This document shows, piece by piece, positions 10,634-19,664 of a stretch of 64,000 bases of DNA. The translations under genes were made by a program, and so were the position numbers. Numbering within the stretch: position 1 is the stretch's first letter; each line of letters starts with the position of its first letter. The DNA is taken from positions 558,001 through 622,000 of the forward strand of contig CAVZBZ010000004.1 in the NCBI GenBank assembly GCA_963773665.1. Reading direction: 5' to 3'. The DNA comes from DATJLY01 sp963773665. Lineage in GTDB: Bacteria; Pseudomonadota; Alphaproteobacteria; ATCC43930; CGMCC-115725. The notes beneath the pieces are model-generated. The model saw only the letters and a program-made list of their open reading frames with translations. It searched no databases and had not been told where the DNA came from.

Positions 10634-11869
10634 TCAATACTGCGGCTTCTGAAAAGTCTGCGGTGCGGGATCGATCACGGTGCTGCCGGTGCGATGCATT
10701 TCGAGGACGGCGAGGCCGCGCTCGGTGATGCCGTCGGGGAGCAGGCGGAAAATCCCGTTGAGGCCGGAGAAGCCGCTCGGATTGGTGATAGCCGCCACGG
10801 AGAAATCGGGACCGTTGGGGGCGCGCGCGAGCACGGCGGCAAGCGCCGTCCCATCGTATCCCAATGTGGCAAGAAGGGGCGGCGGATGCTTGTAGAGCGC
10901 CGCGAAGCGCTTCTCGAAATCCTGCCGCACCTGCGGCGCCGGCGCCGCGTACCAGCCGCCCTCGAGCGCCGGCTCCGTGCCGACGTTCTGGTCCGCCCAG
11001 AGCCCGGTCCCCAAAAACTTCACCTGGTCGGGATCGACGCCGTAATAAGGCAGGAGCGGCGCCAGCGCCTTGAGCCGTGCGCCCCCTTCGGCCAGCAGCA
11101 CGGCATCGAAGCTGCCTTCGCCGGCCAGGTTCTGCACCGTCGGCGCGAAGTTCGTGGCGGCGGGATCGTAGCGCTCCAAGGGCCCAAGATTGGCGCCGGC
11201 AAGCTGCACCGAATCCCTGAGCGCGGCCGCCGCGAGGTCGCCATAGGCCGAGGCCGGCGCCAACGCGGCAAAGCGGTTGCGCCCGTGCGCATGGGCAAAG
11301 AAGACGACGCGCTGGATCTCCTGGCGCGGATCGAAGGCGAGCAGCCAGGTGCCGTTGCCGGCCAGCTGGGTCGCCGTCGAGAACGCGACGAGCGGCACGT
11401 TCGCGGCCTGCGCCACCGGCTTCACCGCCTCGACCTCGCTCGAAAGGAGCGGTCCGAGGATGAGCTTCGCGCCGCCGTCGATCGCCGAATGCGCCGCGGC
11501 CGCGGCCGCCGTTGCAGTGCCGCCGCTGTCGCGCACCAAAAGCTCGAGCCGGTCGCTGCCGGTCTCGAACAGCGCCATCTGCGCCGCATCGAGCATCGCC
11601 TGCCCGAGCGCCGCGCTCGGTCCCGAAAGCGGCAGCAGCAGTCCGACCTCGACGTGGGTTCCTGCGGGCGCAACCGGATGCTCCTCGTTCGTCGGTATGG
11701 GCGTCGCCGTCACCGCGGGCGCGACGAGCGAGGGCGGCGCGGTTGCGGCCGGCGGCGGCGGTTGCGGCTTCGACCCTCCGCCCAGTAACGTGCAGCCGGC
11801 AAGCGCCCAAAGTGCTGCGGCGAGGAACGCCGCAGTCCGGAAGTGCGAGCTCAAACGCGAGATCGACAC
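10634..11869 (-). CDS. Penicillin-binding protein activator, LppC/LpoA-like lipoprotein
   Basis: A 411-residue lipoprotein with a type I periplasmic-binding-protein fold. The N-terminal signal ends in a lipobox (LWALAGC), giving an acylated Cys near residue 26. A Pro/Ala-rich linker follows (about 30-70). The binding fold starts at VEVGLLLPLSGPSAALGQAMLDA. In E. coli the homologous LpoA (YraM) activates PBP1A from the outer membrane; the alphaproteobacterial group is annotated LppC or PBP activator, without direct proof. The start is a GTG at 11869. It is divergent from rsmI (yraL) with only five bases between start codons, and yraN and a yraP-like gene follow, a conserved neighbourhood. Confidence 0.85.
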   Translation of the reverse strand: MSISRLSSHFRTAAFLAAALWALAGCTLLGGGSKPQPPPPAATAPPSLVAPAVTATPIPTNEEHPVAPAGTHVEVGLLLPLSGPSAALGQAMLDAAQMALFETGSDRLELLVRDSGGTATAAAAAAHSAIDGGAKLILGPLLSSEVEAVKPVAQAANVPLVAFSTATQLAGNGTWLLAFDPRQEIQRVVFFAHAHGRNRFAALAPASAYGDLAAAALRDSVQLAGANLGPLERYDPAATNFAPTVQNLAGEGSFDAVLLAEGGARLKALAPLLPYYGVDPDQVKFLGTGLWADQNVGTEPALEGGWYAAPAPQVRQDFEKRFAALYKHPPPLLATLGYDGTALAAVLARAPNGPDFSVAAITNPSGFSGLNGIFRLLPDGITERGLAVLEMHRTGSTVIDPAPQTFQKPQY

Positions 11870-11874
11870 GCGCG

Positions 11875-12782
11875 ATGTCCCTCGACGCGAAAGGCCGAAA
11901 GCGTATCGACACCCCGGCGGGAAGTAAACCCGACGAGCGAACGGCGCTCGCGCCCGGCCTCTATCTCGTCGCGACGCCGATCGGCAATATCGAGGATATC
12001 ACGCTGCGCGCGCTCCGCGTCTTGCGCGCGGCCGACCTCGTCGCCTGCGAGGACACGCGCGTGAGCCTTAAGCTCCTCGCGCATTACGACATCGCGACCC
12101 AGCGCGCGGCCTATCACGAGCACAATGCCGAAACGCATGCGGCCGAGACTCATCGCGCGGCTCGAGGCGGGCGCACGGGTCGCCCTCATCTCCGATGCCG
12201 GAACGCCGCTCGTCTCCGATCCGGGGTTCAAGCTCGTGCGCGAGGCGCTCGCACGCGGCATCGCCGTCACGGTCGTGCCGGGCGCATCGGCGCCGCTCGC
12301 GGCGCTCGTCCTGTCGGGGCTGCCGTGCGAGCGCTTTCTGTTCGCCGGATTCCTGCCGGCGAAGGAACAGGCGCGCCGCCGCGCCCTCGAGGAACTGCGC
12401 GCCGTGCCGGCGACACTGGTGTTCTTCGAAAGCGCGCAGCGCCTGGCTGCTTCGCTTGCCGACATGGCGGCGGTCCTGGGCGACCGGCCGGCGGCAGTGC
12501 GCGCGCGAGCTGACGAAGCTTTACGAGGAGGTGCGGCGCGCGCCGCTTTCGAATCTCGCCGCGCATTACCGGGAATCCGGCCCGCCCAGGGGCGAACTCG
12601 TCGTGCTGGTGGGGCCGCCCAAGGCGGAAGAGCCGACGGCCGCGTCGCTCGACGAGGCGCTCGCGGCGGCGCTCGAGCGGTTCAGCATCAAAGACGCGAC
12701 CGTGGCGGTGGCCGGCGCGCTCGGCCTGCCGCGCCGCACCGTCTATGCGCGCGCGCTGGCGCTCGCCGGCCGGACGCCGTGA
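11875..12782 (+). CDS. rsmI: 16S rRNA 2'-O-methyltransferase RsmI (two frameshifts)
   Basis: RsmI methylates the ribose of C1402 in 16S rRNA using S-adenosylmethionine. The N-terminal tetrapyrrole-methylase fold shows LYLVATPIGNIEDITLRAL and ACEDTRVSLKLLAHY. ALISDAGTPLVSDPG is the binding loop; VVPGASAPLAALVLSGLP and FLPAK follow. The C-terminal part reads RELTKLYEEVRR and GELVVLVGPPK. Two single extra bases, near 12132 and 12500, shift the frame; corrected, the protein has 301 residues. Its TGA overlaps the GTG start of yraN. Both frame breaks lie inside conserved motifs that resume at once in the next frame, so they are probably sequence errors. Confidence 0.92.
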
Positions 12783-13141
12783 CCACGAAGCGCCTGCGCG
12801 CGGAGCGCCGCGGCCGCGCGGCCGAGCTGCTCTGCCTTTGGCATCTCCGCCTCAGGGGCTATCGCGTGCTGGCGCGGCGCTTTCGGGTGCCCTCGGGCGA
12901 GATCGACCTCATCGTCCGCCGCGGGCGCGTGCTGGCGGCGGTCGAGGTCAAGGCGCGGGCCGATTTCGAAGCGGCCGGCACGGCTGTGCTCGGGCGCCAG
13001 CGCCGCCGCATCGCCCGCGCGTTCGAGCATTTCCTGCTGGCGCGGCCCGACCTCGTCCATCTCGAGCCGCGCTTCGACGTGATGCTGGTCGTGCCCCGGC
13101 GCCTGCCGCGCCACCTTGCCGATGCCTGGCGGGTCGGCTGA
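12779..13141 (+). CDS. yraN: YraN family protein (UPF0102)
   Basis: A 120-residue protein of the UPF0102/YraN family, whose fold is that of restriction-endonuclease-like and Holliday-junction-resolvase-like proteins; no activity has been established. The family signature is visible as GRAAELLCLWHLRLRGYRVL, then GEIDLIVRRGRVLAAVEVKAR, an E-x-K nuclease-type core. The GTG start at 12779 overlaps the rsmI stop (GTGA), and translational coupling is likely. It sits between rsmI and a BON lipoprotein as in E. coli, where diaA intervenes; no diaA is present here. Confidence 0.9.
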   Translation: MTTKRLRAERRGRAAELLCLWHLRLRGYRVLARRFRVPSGEIDLIVRRGRVLAAVEVKARADFEAAGTAVLGRQRRRIARAFEHFLLARPDLVHLEPRFDVMLVVPRRLPRHLADAWRVG

Positions 13142-13231
13142 GGCCATGCCACGAAATCGCCTTAAAGGCGCCCTTTCCACGACTCAGCCGCGGCGCCAAA
13201 ATTGAAGCAACCACCCGCAGGAGAAAGCGCC

Positions 13232-13978
13232 TTGTCCCGACCCACCCTCGCCACCGCGCTCGTTTTCACCGCGCTCGCGAGCGCCGGCGCGGCTTCGCTT
13301 TCGGGCTGCCTTCTCGCTGTGGGCGCCGCCGGCGCGGGCGGCGGCTATGCCGTCACGTCGCAGGAGCGCTCGCTTTCCGCCACCGCGCGCGACGCCGGCA
13401 TCCATGCCCTCGTCGCGCAGTCGTGGAAACAGTACAACCTCAAGCTTTCCGAGGATCTCGACAACACGGTCTACGAGGACCGCGTGCTCATCACCGGCAC
13501 GGTGCCGAGCGAGGAATGGCGGGCCGAGGCGGTGAAGCGCACCTGGCAGGTCGACGGCGTCAAGGAAGTGTACGACGAGATCCAGGTAGGGCCCGAAGAA
13601 GGCTTCATGCAGGACATGGGCGACACCACCATCAGCAGCAAGCTCAAGACGCAGCTCGTCGCCGACGGCGACGTGCGCTCGCTCAACTATACGATCACGA
13701 CGGTGAAGGGCGTCGTCTACATCATCGGCACGGCGCGCAGCCAGCAGGAGCTCGACCGCGTCGTCGATCACGCCCGCAACATCGGCAATGTGAAGCGCGT
13801 CGTCTCCTACGTGCGCATCCGCGTCGGCGAGCCGACGCAGCCCGAGACCGCGGCGGCGCCGCCGCCGGCCGGCGCCGCGGCGACGCCCGCCGCGGCCGCC
13901 GCTCCGGCCGCTTCCTCCGATGACGCGGTCACGACGCCGACGCCCCGCCAGGAAATCGACGTGACGCCGCTCAAGTAG
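13232..13978 (+). CDS. BON-domain lipoprotein (DolP/YraP-like)
   Basis: A lipoprotein with two BON domains, related to DolP (YraP), an outer-membrane protein that supports envelope integrity. The signal segment ends in the lipobox LSGC. The first BON domain covers VYEDRVLITGTVPSEEWR, and the second covers LNYTITTVKGVVYIIGTARS, ending in VVSYVRIR. An Ala/Pro-rich tail closes the protein. The start chosen is the TTG at 13232, which has GCAGGAGA seven bases upstream; another TTG at 13202 has no such site and would add ten residues. It follows yraN by 90 bp and precedes gshB. Confidence 0.86.
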   Translation: MSRPTLATALVFTALASAGAASLSGCLLAVGAAGAGGGYAVTSQERSLSATARDAGIHALVAQSWKQYNLKLSEDLDNTVYEDRVLITGTVPSEEWRAEAVKRTWQVDGVKEVYDEIQVGPEEGFMQDMGDTTISSKLKTQLVADGDVRSLNYTITTVKGVVYIIGTARSQQELDRVVDHARNIGNVKRVVSYVRIRVGEPTQPETAAAPPPAGAAATPAAAAAPAASSDDAVTTPTPRQEIDVTPLK

Positions 13979-14023
13979 CGGCGGCGGGTTCCAAATCGAA
14001 CGGCGCTAGGCGATACTGCCGCC

Positions 14024-14972
14024 ATGGGCCTTGACGTCGCCATCCAGATGGACCCGATCGAGTCGATCAACATCGATGCCGAACTCGACCTTCGTCCTTG
14101 CGCTCGAGGCGCAGGCGCGCGGCCATCGTCTCTACCACTACCTGCCGCGCCATCTCGCGCTGCACGACGGCAGACTGAGCGCCAAGGGGCGCACGCTCGA
14201 GGTGCGGCGCGAGCACGGCCACCATTTCACGCTGGGCGCGTTCGAGACGCTCGATCTCGCGGCGATGGACGTGATCCTGATGCGGCAGGACCCGCCCTTC
14301 GACATGGCCTACATCACCGCGACGCACCTCCTGGAGCACGTGCGCGACAGGGTGCTCGTGGTGAACGACCCGGTGGCGGTGCGGAACGCACCGGAAAAAC
14401 TGGTGGCGACGCGGTTTCCGGGGCTGATGCCGCCGACCCTCATCACCAGCGACCGCGACGAGATCGCTTCCTTCCGCACGGCTCACGGCGACATCATCCT
14501 GAAGCCGCTCTTCGGCAACGGCGGCGCCGGCGTGTTCCGCGTCAAGCGCGACGACGAGAATTTGAACGCGCTCATGGAGATGTTCACGCTCCTTTACCGC
14601 GAGCCGATCATGGTGCAGCGCTACCTGCCGGCGGTGCGTCAGGGCGACAAGCGTATCGTGCTGATCGACGGCGAGGCCGCGGGCGCGGTCAACCGCGTCC
14701 CCGCCGCGGGCGAGGCGCGCGCCAACCTCCATGTCGGCGGCCGCGCGGTCAAAACCACGCTCACCCCGCGCGAGCGCAAGATCTGCGCGGCACTCGGGCC
14801 GACGCTGAGAGAGCAGGGCCTGCTGTTCGTCGGCATCGACGTGATCGGCGAGCATTTGACGGAAATTAACGTCACGTCGCCGACCGGCCTCCAGGAAATC
14901 AACCGGCTCGACGGCGTCCAGCTCGAGACCCGCGTCTGGGACGCGATCGAGGCGCGCCTGCGCCGGAGCTGA
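14024..14972 (+). CDS. gshB: Glutathione synthase (one frameshift near the start)
   Basis: Glutathione synthase joins glycine to gamma-glutamylcysteine with ATP. The N-terminus MGLDVAIQMDPIESINI is in one frame; after one extra A near 14087 the rest continues in the next frame with STFVLALEAQARGH. The ATP-grasp region shows ILKPLFGNGGAGVFRV, MVQRYLPAV, KRIVLIDGEA, and the magnesium-binding GIDVIGEHLTEINVTSPTG. Repaired length is 315 residues, normal for the family. A reading frame beginning at 14031 is an artefact of the shift, since the true start with the dipeptide-binding motif is at 14024. Confidence 0.94.
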
Positions 14973-14975
14973 GCG

Positions 14976-15000
14976 CCGCGCCGCGCCGCGCCGCGCCGCG
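14976..15000. repeat. (CCGCG)5 pentanucleotide repeat
   Basis: Five perfect tandem copies of CCGCG begin four bases after the gshB stop codon. The run lies outside any gene, so length change would not alter a protein. It could affect mRNA folding or simply be slippage. Confidence 0.75.
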
Positions 15001-15062
15001 TTCCTAGTCCTTGCGGGTAAGGGGCGGGGAAAAGCGTGGAACTCCGCGGCGCGATTCATATC

Positions 15063-15146
15063 ATGGAATTGCAAAAGTCGCCGGGAGAGGGCGGCGGCGA
15101 TGAGCCGCCCGCAAGGCGCGACCCGAACTGCGGAGAGTGGGAATAA
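15063..15146 (+). CDS. Possible 27-residue leader ORF before the histidine kinase
   Basis: An ATG at 15063 opens a 27-codon frame ending NCGEWE. Its TAA overlaps the ATG of the histidine kinase (TAATG), the geometry of translational coupling. No ribosome binding site is evident in front of it and I recognise no family. The remaining 90 bases back to gshB hold the CCGCG repeat and nothing else I can identify. Confidence 0.25.
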   Translation: MELQKSPGEGGGDEPPARRDPNCGEWE

Positions 15147-16708
15147 TGGCGGATACCACCGGACCGGTGGAATCGGTCAGCGGCGACCGGCGCTTTCAGA
15201 TTCTGGTCGATGCCGTCACCGATTATGCGATCTACATGCTCGACGCCGCCGGCTGCGTCGCCAACTGGAACACCGGGGCCGAGCGGATCAAGGGCTATAC
15301 CGCCTCCGAGATCGTCGGCCGGCATTTCTCGGTCTTCTACACGGACGAGGATCGCGCATCCGGCGCGCCCGAGCGCTGGCTCGAGGAAGCGGTCGCGAAC
15401 GGCAAGTTCGAGGGCGAGGGCTGGGGCATCCGCAAGGACGGTTCGCGCTTCTGGGCCAGTGCCGTGATCGAGGCGATCCGCAGTCCCGAGGGACGGCTCT
15501 TGGGTTTCGCCAAGGTCACGCGCGACGTCAGCGAGCGGCGCGCGGCGCAGGACACGATCGAGCGCACGCGCGAGGCGCTGTTCCAGTCGCAGAAGATGGA
15601 GGCGGTGGGCCAGCTCACGGGCGGCATCGCGCACGACTTCAACAACCTGCTCACGGTGATATCGGGCAGCCTCGAGCTCATTCAGCAGCGCCCCGAGGAT
15701 CGCGAGCGCGTGCTGCGCTTCATCGGCAACGCGCAGGCCGCCGCCGAGCGCGGCGCGCGCCTGACGCAGCAACTCCTGAGCTTCGCTCGCCGCCAGTCGC
15801 TCCGGCCCGAGCGGCACGTCATCAACGGCCTTATCGGCAGCTTCGAGTCCGTGCTGCGGCGCGTGTGCAGCGAGACGGTCGAGTTCCATCTCGCGCTCGA
15901 CCCGGTCCTGTTCCCGGTCCTGATCGATGCGGCGCAGCTTGAAGTGACGCTGCTCAATCTCGTGATGAATGCGCGCGACGCCATGCCGAAGGGCGGCAGG
16001 GTGACGATCGCGACGGCGAACGCCGAACTCGGCGCGGCAGAGGCCGCCGAGGCGGGCGTGCGGCCGGGGCCGTACGTGCGGATTACCGTCGCCGACACCG
16101 GCGAGGGCATGGCGCCCGAGACGCTCGCCCGCGCGTTCGAGCCGTTCTTCACGACAAAGCCGGTGGGGCTCGGCAGCGGCCTGGGCTTGAGCCAGGTCTA
16201 TGGCTTCGTCGCGCAGTCGGGCGGCGCGGTGACGCTCGCGAGCGCGCCCGGCAAAGGGAGCAGCGTGACCCTGCTGCTGCCGGCAATGCCCGGGCCGGCG
16301 GAGCTGGCGCCCTCCGCGCCGGGGCGCGTTGCCGCAGCGCAGCTCGCGAACGGCACGGTGCTTGTCGTCGAGGATGATCCCGACGTGCTGAAGCTTGCGG
16401 TCGAAACCTTGAAGAACCTCGATTATCGCGTGCTCACCGCCGGCGACGGGCCGAGCGCATTGGCCGTCCTCCGGCGCACCGCCGAGATCGATTTCCTGTT
16501 CAGCGACATCGTCATGCCGCGCGGCATGAGCGGCGTCGATCTCGCGCGCGAGGCGGTTCGGCTCCGGCCCGGGCTGCGCGTGGTACTCGCTTCGGGCTAC
16601 GCAAGCTCGGCCCTTGCGTCCGACCCCACGGCCGAGGACTTCGCCTTCATCTGCAAGCCCTATCGCGGCTCCGACCTCGCCCGCATATTCCAATCGCTGC
16701 GGGTCTGA
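15146..16708 (+). CDS. PAS-domain hybrid sensor histidine kinase with receiver domain
   Basis: A 520-residue signalling protein. A PAS domain (about residues 15-125) contains YAIYMLDAAGCVANWNTGAE, after which come a HisKA helix with the phospho-acceptor His163 (GIAHDFNNLL) and an HATPase with N box NLVMNARDAMP, G1 DTGEGM and G2 GSGLGLSQV. A C-terminal receiver (about 405-520) has acidic EDD, phospho-acceptor Asp454 in FSDIVMP, and a KP motif. There is no transmembrane segment, so it should sense a cytoplasmic signal. The ATG at 15146 is preferred over the GTG at 15137 because GGAGAG lies eight bases before it. No separate response regulator is adjacent. The Rieske oxygenase starts 45 bp downstream. 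Confidence 0.9.
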   Translation: MADTTGPVESVSGDRRFQILVDAVTDYAIYMLDAAGCVANWNTGAERIKGYTASEIVGRHFSVFYTDEDRASGAPERWLEEAVANGKFEGEGWGIRKDGSRFWASAVIEAIRSPEGRLLGFAKVTRDVSERRAAQDTIERTREALFQSQKMEAVGQLTGGIAHDFNNLLTVISGSLELIQQRPEDRERVLRFIGNAQAAAERGARLTQQLLSFARRQSLRPERHVINGLIGSFESVLRRVCSETVEFHLALDPVLFPVLIDAAQLEVTLLNLVMNARDAMPKGGRVTIATANAELGAAEAAEAGVRPGPYVRITVADTGEGMAPETLARAFEPFFTTKPVGLGSGLGLSQVYGFVAQSGGAVTLASAPGKGSSVTLLLPAMPGPAELAPSAPGRVAAAQLANGTVLVVEDDPDVLKLAVETLKNLDYRVLTAGDGPSALAVLRRTAEIDFLFSDIVMPRGMSGVDLAREAVRLRPGLRVVLASGYASSALASDPTAEDFAFICKPYRGSDLARIFQSLRV

Positions 16709-16753
16709 GCCGCGCTATAGTTCGGCCCCGCAAAACGAGGGGGGGCGAGCGGG

Positions 16754-17926
16754 ATGCCCGACACCGGTAGCCTGCCGCGCAAGGCGCGGCGCAAGTTCGA
16801 TTTCAACGAGGTCACGCGCACCGGGCCGGGTACGCTCGCCGGAACCTACATGCGGCGCTTCTGGCAGCCGGTCTGGCGATCGCAGGATCTCGGCATTGGC
16901 CAGGCGCTCCCTGTGCGCATCATGGGCGAGGATTTCACGCTCTATCGCGGCGAAAGCGGCACGCCCCACGCCGTGGCCGCGCGCTGCGCGCACCGCCGTA
17001 CGGTGCTGTCGGCGGGCTTCGTCGAGGGCGATGCGATCCGCTGCCTCTATCACGGCTGGAAATATGACGCCGCCGGACGCTGCGTCGAGCAGCCGGCCGA
17101 ACTCGACGAAGAATTCTGCGCCAAGGTCCGGATCAGGGCCTATCCGACCCACGAATATCTGGGCCTCGTCTTCGTCTTCATGGGCGCGGGCGAGGCACCC
17201 CCGCCGCCGCGCTTTCCCGAATTCGAGGAGCCGGGCGGGCTTTTGCACGCCGGTTGCTACACGCGCCTCTGCAACTACTATCAGAACATCGAGAACGGCG
17301 TCGACGAGGCGCACCTCCCCTTCACGCACCGGCGCACCCTCTTCGACGAGCTGAACCGCGACGTGCCGCGGATCGAGGCCGAGGAGCGGCCCTATGGCCT
17401 CGTCGCCTACGGCATCCGCTCGGACGGCACGGTGCGCGAGCAGCATCTCATGCTCCCCAACATGCTGAGCATGTCGCTGCCGAGCCAGGACCCGGCCGAG
17501 ACCGACTGGCGGATCTATCTGTCCTGGCGCGTGCCGATCGACGATGCGCGGCACAAGACTTTCATCGTCGAGCGCCTCGCCTTGCCGGAGGAAGAAGCCG
17601 CGCACACCCGCGCGCGGCGCGACGAAGCGGAAAGGCGCCTCGCCGCGCTGCCGCCGGCGGAAGATGTGGCGGCCGCGATCCTCGCCGGCAAAATGCGGCT
17701 TCACGACGCGGCCGACCGGCCCGATTTCCTCGGCATCCAGGACCACGTGGCGCAGGTCGGCCAAGGCGCCATCGTCGATCGCGACGCGGAATGTCTCGGC
17801 CGCTCCGACCGCGCCATCGCGCTGTTGCGCAAGCTCTGGGAGCGCGATCTGCGCGCGCTCGCCGAGGGGCGCGAGCCGACCCGCTGGCACTATCCCGAGC
17901 GCCTCGCGCGGCCGAAGGGCGTCTGA
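16754..17926 (+). CDS. Rieske 2Fe-2S aromatic ring-hydroxylating oxygenase, alpha subunit
   Basis: A 390-residue oxygenase component. The Rieske cluster ligands are Cys78-x-His80 (RCAHRR) and Cys97-x-x-His100 (CLYHGWKYD). The mononuclear iron site lies in NIENGVDEAHLPFTH, with its two histidines and upstream acidic residue. Such proteins hydroxylate or demethylate aromatic and other ring substrates with electrons from a separate reductase. No reductase, ferredoxin or beta subunit is adjacent, so this is a single-component-type terminal oxygenase relying on partners elsewhere. The substrate is unknown. It converges with the ABC permease, leaving one base between stop codons. Confidence 0.88.
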   Translation: MPDTGSLPRKARRKFDFNEVTRTGPGTLAGTYMRRFWQPVWRSQDLGIGQALPVRIMGEDFTLYRGESGTPHAVAARCAHRRTVLSAGFVEGDAIRCLYHGWKYDAAGRCVEQPAELDEEFCAKVRIRAYPTHEYLGLVFVFMGAGEAPPPPRFPEFEEPGGLLHAGCYTRLCNYYQNIENGVDEAHLPFTHRRTLFDELNRDVPRIEAEERPYGLVAYGIRSDGTVREQHLMLPNMLSMSLPSQDPAETDWRIYLSWRVPIDDARHKTFIVERLALPEEEAAHTRARRDEAERRLAALPPAEDVAAAILAGKMRLHDAADRPDFLGIQDHVAQVGQGAIVDRDAECLGRSDRAIALLRKLWERDLRALAEGREPTRWHYPERLARPKGV

Positions 17927-17927
17927 A

Positions 17928-19664
17928 CTACGGCGCCGCCAAAAGCCCGCGGCGGCGCGCGATAAACCAATAGAGCGCCACGAGCGGCAGCATCATCAGC
18001 AGCATGAGGAAGGCGAGCGCCGAGGCCTGGCCCAAGCCGCCATTGAGCCACAGGCTCCATACCACCACGGGAAGCGTCATGTTCTCGCGCGTCGTCAGCA
18101 CCACGGCGAGCGTCAGCTCGCGGAACACGAGAAGCGCGATCCAGAGCCAGGCATAAAGCAGCGTCGGCGCAAGGAGGGGGCCGAGCACGCGGCGCAGCAC
18201 CGCGCCCGTGCCGGCGCCGCTCACCGTCGCCGCCTCTTCGAGCTCGCGGTGGATCTGGATGAGGCCGCTGTTGGTCATGCGCGTGCCATAGCTGAGGCGC
18301 GTCACGACGAACACGATGAGCAGGATCGACACCGTGCCGAACAGCGGCACAGTGCGGCCGAGCGCGAAGAGCGCGATCAGGAGCGCGCTCACGCCGAACA
18401 CGATGTTGGGCACGGCGTGCGGCAGAAAGGCTATGACGTCGAAGCCGGCGCGGCCGCGGATGCGCGTGCGCAGCACGACCCACGAGAAGGCGACGCTCAA
18501 ACCAAGCGTCAGCGTCGGCGTCGCCACCATGAGGATCGCGGTATTGCCGATCCCCGCGCGCGCCAGCGCCCACGGCAGCGAGAGATATTGCTGCAGCGAG
18601 ACGCTTTTGAGCGCCGCGGCGCTCGGCAGCTGGAAGAACGGCAGGAGCGATGCCCACGCGACCAGGAGCAGCGGCACGATCTGGCTCAGCAGCAGGTATG
18701 CCGCAACGAAGCTCCAGGCCGGGATCGTCCAGCGCCCGAGCGGCACGACGCGCGGGCGATAGGCCTTGCCAGTCACGACCTGGTAGCGGTGCGCCTCGGC
18801 CTGGATGCGGCCATAGGACCAGGCGAGCGCCACTCCCATCACGATCAGAAAGCTCGACAGTGCCGCCGCCAATCCGTATTGCGGCAGACCGCGCGTCGAA
18901 TCGAGCTGCAGCACGAGATAGGTCGAGAAGGTGAAGCGGCGCGCGCCCCAGCCGATGATCGCCGGCACGTCGAACGCGGCGAAGCCGATCGTGAAGATAT
19001 AGATCGCGGCGGCGACGATGCCGGGCGCGGCAAGCCGCAGCGTCACCGTCCACAAGGTGCGCAGGAAGCCCGCGCCCGCGACCTCGGCCGCTTCCTCGAG
19101 CGCCGGGTCCATGGCGCGGAACACCGCGGCCGACATGATGAAGGCTACGGGCGCGAGATTGAGCCCTTGGACCCAGCCCATGCCCGCGACCGTCGCGATG
19201 TCGAACACCGGGCCGTGCAATCCAAGCGCGCGCTCGAGCCAGGTGTTGAGAAGCCCGATCCGCGCATGGAGCAGAAACAGCCAGCCCATCGCCGAGGCGA
19301 AGCCGGGCAGCAGCAGCCCGACCGTCATCAGCGTGAAGATTGCGGTTTTGCCTCTGAGGTCCGTGCGCTCGGCGAGCCAGGCGAGCGGCAGGCCGAATGC
19401 AAGGCTGACAACGAGCGTCACGAGCGCGAACGACACGGTGTCGCCCAGCACGCGATAAGTCGCGGCATCGGCGAAGATCGCGCGGTAGTTGCCAAGCGCG
19501 TAATGCGCCGCGGGATCCCCCATGTCGCCGACCCGGAATCCAAGCCAGACGACCACCATGAGCATCGCCACGATGACCGCGCTCGCCGCGCTCACCAGCC
19601 CGATCATCGCCGCGGCCCAGGGGTCGAAGCGGCGCAACGGCGTGACGGCGGTCTCCCGGCTCAC
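17928..19664 (-). CDS. Iron(III)/ThiP-type ABC transporter permease, fused two-domain
   Basis: A 578-residue inner-membrane permease containing two homologous BPD_transp_1 domains, as in FbpB/AfuB/ThiP proteins. Each half has about six hydrophobic helices and an EAA-type loop: LEEAAEVAGAGFLRTLWTVT in the first half and LEEAATVSGAGTGAVLRRV in the second. The GTG start at 19664 overlaps the TGA of the binding-protein gene, so the two are translationally coupled. No ATPase gene follows; the next gene is convergent, so an ATPase from another locus must serve it. The binding protein suggests an iron, thiamine or phosphonate type of ligand, which cannot be settled here. Confidence 0.87.
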   Translation of the reverse strand: MSRETAVTPLRRFDPWAAAMIGLVSAASAVIVAMLMVVVWLGFRVGDMGDPAAHYALGNYRAIFADAATYRVLGDTVSFALVTLVVSLAFGLPLAWLAERTDLRGKTAIFTLMTVGLLLPGFASAMGWLFLLHARIGLLNTWLERALGLHGPVFDIATVAGMGWVQGLNLAPVAFIMSAAVFRAMDPALEEAAEVAGAGFLRTLWTVTLRLAAPGIVAAAIYIFTIGFAAFDVPAIIGWGARRFTFSTYLVLQLDSTRGLPQYGLAAALSSFLIVMGVALAWSYGRIQAEAHRYQVVTGKAYRPRVVPLGRWTIPAWSFVAAYLLLSQIVPLLLVAWASLLPFFQLPSAAALKSVSLQQYLSLPWALARAGIGNTAILMVATPTLTLGLSVAFSWVVLRTRIRGRAGFDVIAFLPHAVPNIVFGVSALLIALFALGRTVPLFGTVSILLIVFVVTRLSYGTRMTNSGLIQIHRELEEAATVSGAGTGAVLRRVLGPLLAPTLLYAWLWIALLVFRELTLAVVLTTRENMTLPVVVWSLWLNGGLGQASALAFLMLLMMLPLVALYWFIARRRGLLAAP

